NCBI RefSeq assembly: GCF_030418455.1
Contig: NZ_JAUHPW010000012.1
Span: forward strand, 34,684 to 98,683
Direction: 5' to 3'
Origin: Demequina litoralis
GTDB lineage: Bacteria > Actinomycetota > Actinomycetes > Actinomycetales > Demequinaceae
Length of the DNA: 64,000 bases
Shown here: one piece after another, positions 59,018 to 64,000 of the stretch
How the letters are laid out: the number at the start of each line of letters is the position of its first letter
How positions within the stretch are numbered: position 1 is the stretch's first letter
Translations under genes and position numbers: made by a program
Notes under the pieces: generated by a model
Seen by the model: the letters and a program-made list of their open reading frames with translations, nothing else
Databases searched by the model: none
What the model was told of the DNA's origin: nothing

Positions 59018-62000
59018 ATGACGGTCAAGGGCGACCTTCGGCACAAGACCATCGGTGCGATCTCCTTGGCGGCGATCGCGCTCTCGACGCTGGCGGTGAG
59101 CGCACCGGCCGCGGCCGCGGAGGTGCCGACGGGGGGCTCCAGCCCCGTCTCCTTCGACTTCTCGGACGGGCTGTCCGGGTGGGACGCCACCGGGCTGGCG
59201 AGCGCGCAGGGCACGGGCGGTCACGACGGCGGCGCATACGCCGCCCTCACGCCAGGCACCTCCCTGACCGCGACGCTCACCGGGCTCCCGCAGGGCAGCT
59301 ACACGCTCGACCTGCGCCTGCGGGGCGGCGCGAGCGACAACAACGCCAAGGTGGTCGTGTCCGAGGCGGGCGGCCCCGACTCGGTCGTGCTGCTCGACAG
59401 CGCCCTCGACGGCGCGGACACGTGGTCCCGCACCGCGCACCGCAACGTCCTTGTCTACAACGGCCAGGCCACGGTGACGATCACCGCGGGCTCCTCCGCC
59501 CTCGACATCGACGACCTGGTGCTGTCGCTCGATGCGGCGGACGGCTCGCTCGCCAACTGGGGCTTCGAGGACGGCCTCACCGGCTGGACCGCGTCCGGCC
59601 CGGCGAGCGTGAGCTCGACCGACGCCGACACGGGCGAGGCCGCCGTGCGGCTCGAGGCCGGCGCCGAGGTCTCGCAGACCGTCGCCGTCGAGCCGAGCAC
59701 CCGGTACGCCGTGACGATGCGCGCGAAGGTCGACCGCGCGGACACCTTCGAGACCACGGGGCACGAGAGCTGGCGCGGGCGCGACGGCGAGACCGTCGCG
59801 CGCACGTCGCTCGGCGACCGGGTCAACCTGGGCGTGCGCACCGTCGACGGCATGGTGCTCCGGCAGGCGCCGTCGGGTACCGCCGGCTACGGGCTCGTCA
59901 CGGCCACCTTCGTCACCGGCCCCGACGACCACGAGGTCGAGATCTACGCCAACACCGTCCACGACGCGGCGTACGTCGACTCCGTGACGGTGGAGACCGC
60001 CGCGGGTGCCGTGCGAGCCGACTCGTGGACCGGCAACGGCGGCGACTCCGCGTACATCGACAACCTCGACCTGTTCGTCCTCGACGACGAGAACGAGATC
60101 AAGGGCGCGGACGTGTCCTTCCTCCAGGCCGAGGAGGACCTGGGCGGTAAGTACTTCGCGAACGGCGTCCAGCAGGACGCCCTGCGCATCCTCGCCAACC
60201 GCGGCGTCAACTCCGTGACGAGCATGATCTTCGTCGACGCGGGCGAGCAGATCATCGGCTACGACAACCTGCTGCCGGTGTTCCAGAGCTGGACCGGCCC
60301 CGACGGCCAGCCGTACCCGAAGCAGATGATCCAGGGCGGCTACTGGGACGAGGAGCACACGCAGGAGCTCGCCGTCCGGGCCACGGAGCTCGGCATGAGC
60401 TACCACCCGAGCTTCCACTACAGCGACGCGTGGGTGAGCGCCGCGAAGGCCTACACGCCCTCCGTCTGGACGAACGTCGACTACGACGGCAACCGCAGCC
60501 ACAGCGACCTCGCCCACCTCGAGGACGTCGTCTACACCTACGTCCACGACTTCATGACGGACCTGGTCGCGCTCGACGTCGACATCGCGGGCGTGAAGGC
60601 GGGCAACGAGCAGAACGGCGGACTGCTCTGGCCCGCGGGTCGCGGCGCCACCTCCGAGGGGCACGCGGCGATCATCACCGCGACCTACGAGGCCGTCGCC
60701 GACGTCGCGCCCGAGGTCATCACCTCGGTCCACACCAACAACGGCTACGACACGGGCGCGAGCGCGAACTTCTTCGACGGCCTCGAGGCGGCCGGCGCGC
60801 TCTTCGACGGCGAGAACTACTCGCTGTACGGCGGCCGTTCCAGCGGCAACATCATCGAGATCGGCGAGGCGATCAACGCCGACGCGGACCGCCGCTACCG
60901 CGAGTACATCGACGTCGAGGCGGGCTTCAGCTTCACCCGGTACAAGCCCACCCACGACCAGCAGACCACCCAGCTGGGCCAGTCGCAGTACTACCGCAAC
61001 AGCCCCAACGGCCAGTACAACTGGCTGCTCGACTACATGCAGGCGCCGCTCGACTACCCCAACCCGTACGGCCAGAAGCGCGGCTTCTACTACTGGGAGG
61101 CCGTCTGGATCCCCACGCCCGGCGTGGGCTCGAGCGACGGCGGCACCGCCGACGTCAACAACCGCATCCTCTTCAACAACGGCGACGTCTCGATCCAGGA
61201 GATGGGCAGCGCGCAGCCGGGCAAGTCGGGCGACGCGATGGACAGCCTCTACGCGTACCTCATGCGCGGCGTGCCGAAGCAGAAGGACGCGGACGTCCAG
61301 ACGCCGCTGGGCACCGACAACGGCTACGCCGACGGGGTCTACGCCGTGGACCTTGCCGAGCCGACGGGCATCTCCCTCGTCGACTCCGCGATCACGCTCG
61401 AGGCGGGCACCAAGCGGCACGTGAAGCCCGTGGTCACGCCCACCGACGCGGTGCTGACCGACAGCGTCGTCGCCTACACGAGCAGCGACGACTCGGTCGT
61501 CAAGGTCACCCACGAGGGCTTCGTGATCGGCGTGGCTCCCGGAACCGCGACCGTCACCGCGACCGATGCGGCGGGCCACTCGGCCTCGATGTCCGTCACC
61601 GTCCCCGACGTCGTCCCCGCCACGGAGATCGCGGTGACCGTCGACGGCACCGACGTCTCCGACGGCGGGACCGTGGCCGCCGAGGTCAAGGAGGGCCTCG
61701 ACCTCTCCGCGACCCTCGCCGACGCCAGCCGCCAGGCGGTCGTGTACACCTCGTCGGATCCGGAGGTCGCCTCGTTCTTCGGCGAGACGCACCAGACCGT
61801 GGCCGGACGCGCGATGCAGCGCACCGACGCAGGATCGCTGGTCCAGCTCGACATCCACGCCGCCGGCACCACCACCATCACGGTGGAGTCCGTCGACGGC
61901 GGCGCGAGCGTCTCGTTCACCGTCGACGCGACCAAGGTGCCCGTCACCGCGGTCGAGCTCGACGTCGCCGAGGCGACCCTCGACACCGGTCGGACCCTGC

Positions 62001-64000
62001 AGCTCGAGGCGACCGTGCTCCCCGCCGACGCGAGCTTCTACCACCTCGCCTGGGAGAGCTCCGACCCCGCGCTCGCCACGGTCGACGACAGCGGCCTGGT
62101 GACCGCGGTCGCCGAGGGCGACGTGACCATCCGCGCGATCGCCGAGGACGACGACACCGTCTTCGGGGAAACGCTCATCCACGTGGTCCCCGTGCGGGCC
62201 ACCGGCGTCATCCTCGACCGCGAGACCATGACGCTGCAGCTCGGCACCACCAAGGCGCTGCAGGCGCTCGTACTGCCCGAGGACACGGCGAACACCGCCG
62301 TCACGTGGGCGTCGGACGACGAGTCCGTCGCGACCGTCGACGCCGACGGCGCCGTCACCGGCGTCGCCCTAGGCCAGGCGACCGTCACCGCCACCGCCGA
62401 CGACGGCGGCTTCACGGCGAGCGCCGTGGTCACGGTCCAGGAGGACGCCGTCCCCGTGACCGGCGTCGCGTTCGACCTCGACGAGCACTGGTTCCGCGCG
62501 GATGCCTTCTCCACCTACGCGCCGACGGGCCCCGTCCCGACCCTCACGGTCGAGGCGACGGTGTCGCCGGCCGACGCGACGGACGATGCGCTGACCTGGA
62601 CCTCCGACGACGTGTCCGTCGCCCGCGTCAACGGTTTCGGCATCATCACGCCCGTCGGTCCGGGCGTCGCCCGGATCACCGCGGCCACCGCGGACGGCGA
62701 GCACGCGGCCACGATCCCGGTGTACGTCCCGAGCTCGAGCGACAGCTTCGAGAACATCGCCATCGGCGACGCCTGGGGCACGGGCCCGATCCCGGGCTAC
62801 GGCGGCTACATGACCGGCAGCGTCCAGGCGGTCGACGGCGACCAGGTCCTGGTCGCGAGCGGCAGCGGCTCCGGTGGACGTGGCCTGCAGAAGTCCTTCG
62901 GGGACGGGCTCGTCAACGACCGCGTCGCGGTCGACTTCGACTGGAACGTCGGGGCGCCCGAGGGGTCGAAGGGCGCGTACGTCACGATCACCGACAGCTC
63001 CCAGCAGCGGTACCTCAGCATCCAGACCAACTGGAGCACCGAGCTGGTGTTCAGCAGCGGCGGCAAGTCCTCGGCGGGCACCTCCAACGACCCGTTGAGC
63101 GGCACCACGCCCGTGGGCGAGGGCTTCGACGTGAACGACACCTGGTACCGCGTGCACGCGGAGATCGACCTCCGTGCCGAGGAGACGGTGTTCACCATCA
63201 CGAGCGTCGAGGACCCGACGCTGACCGCCACCCACACGGTGCCCTTCGCGGACATGGACTACACGGGCGACGTCGCGACGCTGCAGACGTGGACCACCCG
63301 CTCCGGCGCCATGACGTGGACCACGATGCTCGACGACGTCGCCGTGTACGCGGCGGCGCCCGCCCCGCGCAGCATCGAGACCAACATCGACGCGGTGCGC
63401 CTCATCCCCATCGAGGGCACGTTGGGCGCGCGCGCGCAGCTCACCGCGTCGGTCCTGCCCGCCGGGGCCTCGCAGGGCGTCGTGTGGTCGTCCGCCGACG
63501 CGTCCGTCGCGACCGTCACGGGCGACGGGCTCGTGAGCGCGACCAACCTCGTCCAGAGCCTCGGCGAGGTGGTGTCCGGCACGACCACGGTGCGCGCGAC
63601 CTCGGTCGCCGACCCCGACCTCCACGTCGACGTGCCCGTCACCGTGACGGACACGATCCGCGCCTCGGAGTTCTTCTGGATCGAGGACGAGGACGGCGCG
63701 ACCGTGTTCGAGGAGGGCGGCGCCGCCACGATCCTCGACATCGACGCGGGCGACCCGAAGCAGCTGATCGCGCGGCTCACCGGCGGCGACGGCGACTCCG
63801 ACGTGGCCGGCATCGCGTGGGCGTCCTCGGACCCCGCCGTCGCGACGATCGACCCCGACACCGGCGCGCTCCAGGGCTGGACCGAGGGCACCACGACCCT
63901 CGCGGTCGAGGTGACGATGTACTCGGGCGATCCCAAGACCGCCGAGGTGCAGGTCCGGGTGACCGGCAACGCCGTGGTGACCTCCTCGATCGAGATCACC
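59018..64000 (+). CDS. Large secreted GH53 endo-beta-1,4-galactanase with Ig-like repeats (3' end missing)
   Basis: An open frame of at least 1661 residues running off the window. ATG 59018 has GAGGTGG upstream; ATG 59006 is in frame and possible. A signal peptide ends near residue 34 (SAPAAAA). Residues about 45-345 hold two carbohydrate-binding-like sandwiches (FDFSDGLSGWDATG, NWGFEDGLTGWTASG). Residues about 360-760 are GH53: KGADVSFLQAEEDLGGKYF, VKAGNEQNGGLLWP with acid/base Glu531, DVEAGFSFTRY with likely nucleophile Glu634, and GFYYWEAVWIP. At least six bacterial Ig-like 2 domains follow (TSSDDSVVKV, SSDPALATVD and similar), with a jelly-roll module at about 1240-1450. It cuts beta-1,4-galactan outside the cell. 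Confidence 0.88.
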   Translation, partial: MTVKGDLRHKTIGAISLAAIALSTLAVSAPAAAAEVPTGGSSPVSFDFSDGLSGWDATGLASAQGTGGHDGGAYAALTPGTSLTATLTGLPQGSYTLDLRLRGGASDNNAKVVVSEAGGPDSVVLLDSALDGADTWSRTAHRNVLVYNGQATVTITAGSSALDIDDLVLSLDAADGSLANWGFEDGLTGWTASGPASVSSTDADTGEAAVRLEAGAEVSQTVAVEPSTRYAVTMRAKVDRADTFETTGHESWRGRDGETVARTSLGDRVNLGVRTVDGMVLRQAPSGTAGYGLVTATFVTGPDDHEVEIYANTVHDAAYVDSVTVETAAGAVRADSWTGNGGDSAYIDNLDLFVLDDENEIKGADVSFLQAEEDLGGKYFANGVQQDALRILANRGVNSVTSMIFVDAGEQIIGYDNLLPVFQSWTGPDGQPYPKQMIQGGYWDEEHTQELAVRATELGMSYHPSFHYSDAWVSAAKAYTPSVWTNVDYDGNRSHSDLAHLEDVVYTYVHDFMTDLVALDVDIAGVKAGNEQNGGLLWPAGRGATSEGHAAIITATYEAVADVAPEVITSVHTNNGYDTGASANFFDGLEAAGALFDGENYSLYGGRSSGNIIEIGEAINADADRRYREYIDVEAGFSFTRYKPTHDQQTTQLGQSQYYRNSPNGQYNWLLDYMQAPLDYPNPYGQKRGFYYWEAVWIPTPGVGSSDGGTADVNNRILFNNGDVSIQEMGSAQPGKSGDAMDSLYAYLMRGVPKQKDADVQTPLGTDNGYADGVYAVDLAEPTGISLVDSAITLEAGTKRHVKPVVTPTDAVLTDSVVAYTSSDDSVVKVTHEGFVIGVAPGTATVTATDAAGHSASMSVTVPDVVPATEIAVTVDGTDVSDGGTVAAEVKEGLDLSATLADASRQAVVYTSSDPEVASFFGETHQTVAGRAMQRTDAGSLVQLDIHAAGTTTITVESVDGGASVSFTVDATKVPVTAVELDVAEATLDTGRTLQLEATVLPADASFYHLAWESSDPALATVDDSGLVTAVAEGDVTIRAIAEDDDTVFGETLIHVVPVRATGVILDRETMTLQLGTTKALQALVLPEDTANTAVTWASDDESVATVDADGAVTGVALGQATVTATADDGGFTASAVVTVQEDAVPVTGVAFDLDEHWFRADAFSTYAPTGPVPTLTVEATVSPADATDDALTWTSDDVSVARVNGFGIITPVGPGVARITAATADGEHAATIPVYVPSSSDSFENIAIGDAWGTGPIPGYGGYMTGSVQAVDGDQVLVASGSGSGGRGLQKSFGDGLVNDRVAVDFDWNVGAPEGSKGAYVTITDSSQQRYLSIQTNWSTELVFSSGGKSSAGTSNDPLSGTTPVGEGFDVNDTWYRVHAEIDLRAEETVFTITSVEDPTLTATHTVPFADMDYTGDVATLQTWTTRSGAMTWTTMLDDVAVYAAAPAPRSIETNIDAVRLIPIEGTLGARAQLTASVLPAGASQGVVWSSADASVATVTGDGLVSATNLVQSLGEVVSGTTTVRATSVADPDLHVDVPVTVTDTIRASEFFWIEDEDGATVFEEGGAATILDIDAGDPKQLIARLTGGDGDSDVAGIAWASSDPAVATIDPDTGALQGWTEGTTTLAVEVTMYSGDPKTAEVQVRVTGNAVVTSSIEIT

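Noticed and set aside
58937..62182. Open frame of about 1080 codons opposite the GH53 gene
   Set aside because: Repetitive Val/Asp/Arg-rich shadow caused by the repeated Ig-like domains on the + strand.

Overview
The window is very GC-rich, with short intergenic gaps, many GTG starts and many 4-base ATGA or GTGA overlaps. Gene content and order point to an actinobacterium, most like Micrococcales (Cellulomonas, Demequina and relatives): a discrete type II fatty-acid cluster led by a PucR-type FasR regulator, a homodimeric AceE beside a DUF3052 and AhpE-like peroxiredoxin pair, a Nif3 / zinc-ribbon / histidine-phosphatase trio, a type A RNase P RNA, and many LacI-controlled sugar genes. The genus is inference; no rRNA gene is present. 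I see no insertion sequence, prophage, integrase or CRISPR array.

Bases 1-17270 are mostly core genes: a truncated gene end, a TetR regulator, then a leftward group fasR-fabD-fabH-acpP-fabF with an arylsulfotransferase-like lipoprotein at its end. A membrane protein with a long acidic tail faces aceE. Next come DUF3052 and peroxiredoxin, a SatD-like gene behind a clean inverted repeat, a small hypothetical gene, an unusual repeat patch next to tRNA-Val(TAC), a MarR regulator with its membrane-protein partner, a potassium channel and an LPG-synthase-like membrane protein.

Bases 17300-37810 hold the Nif3 trio, a toxin-antitoxin pair, a nitroreductase coupled to a PaaK/CoF-synthetase-like enzyme, a formate/nitrite-type channel, two paralogous SDR proteins with altered catalytic residues, yaaA, an aminotransferase, rnpB, a SNF2-type helicase, a PAP2-diacylglycerol-kinase fusion, an HtrA-like protease, a CocE-type hydrolase and a small lipoprotein.

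Bases 37816-64000 form one carbohydrate locus. A cytoplasmic-looking GH115 alpha-glucuronidase, UxaC, UxuB, two mannonate dehydratases (UxuA and ManD), KDG kinase and KDPG aldolase together make a complete route from glucuronic acid to pyruvate and glyceraldehyde 3-phosphate. A three-gene ABC importer and a very large secreted GH53 galactanase, cut by the window end, supply substrate. Four LacI regulators sit among these genes, and three families of palindromes in the divergent promoters predict which regulator controls which arm. The gene set suggests growth on glucuronic-acid-capped galactans (arabinogalactan or pectin side chains) or glucuronoxylan.

Two observations go beyond gene calling. 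The octamer GACGATGC / GCATCGTC occurs about forty times across the window in both orientations, roughly twenty times more than composition predicts. A set of three similar palindromes around fasR and fabD looks like the FasR operator.
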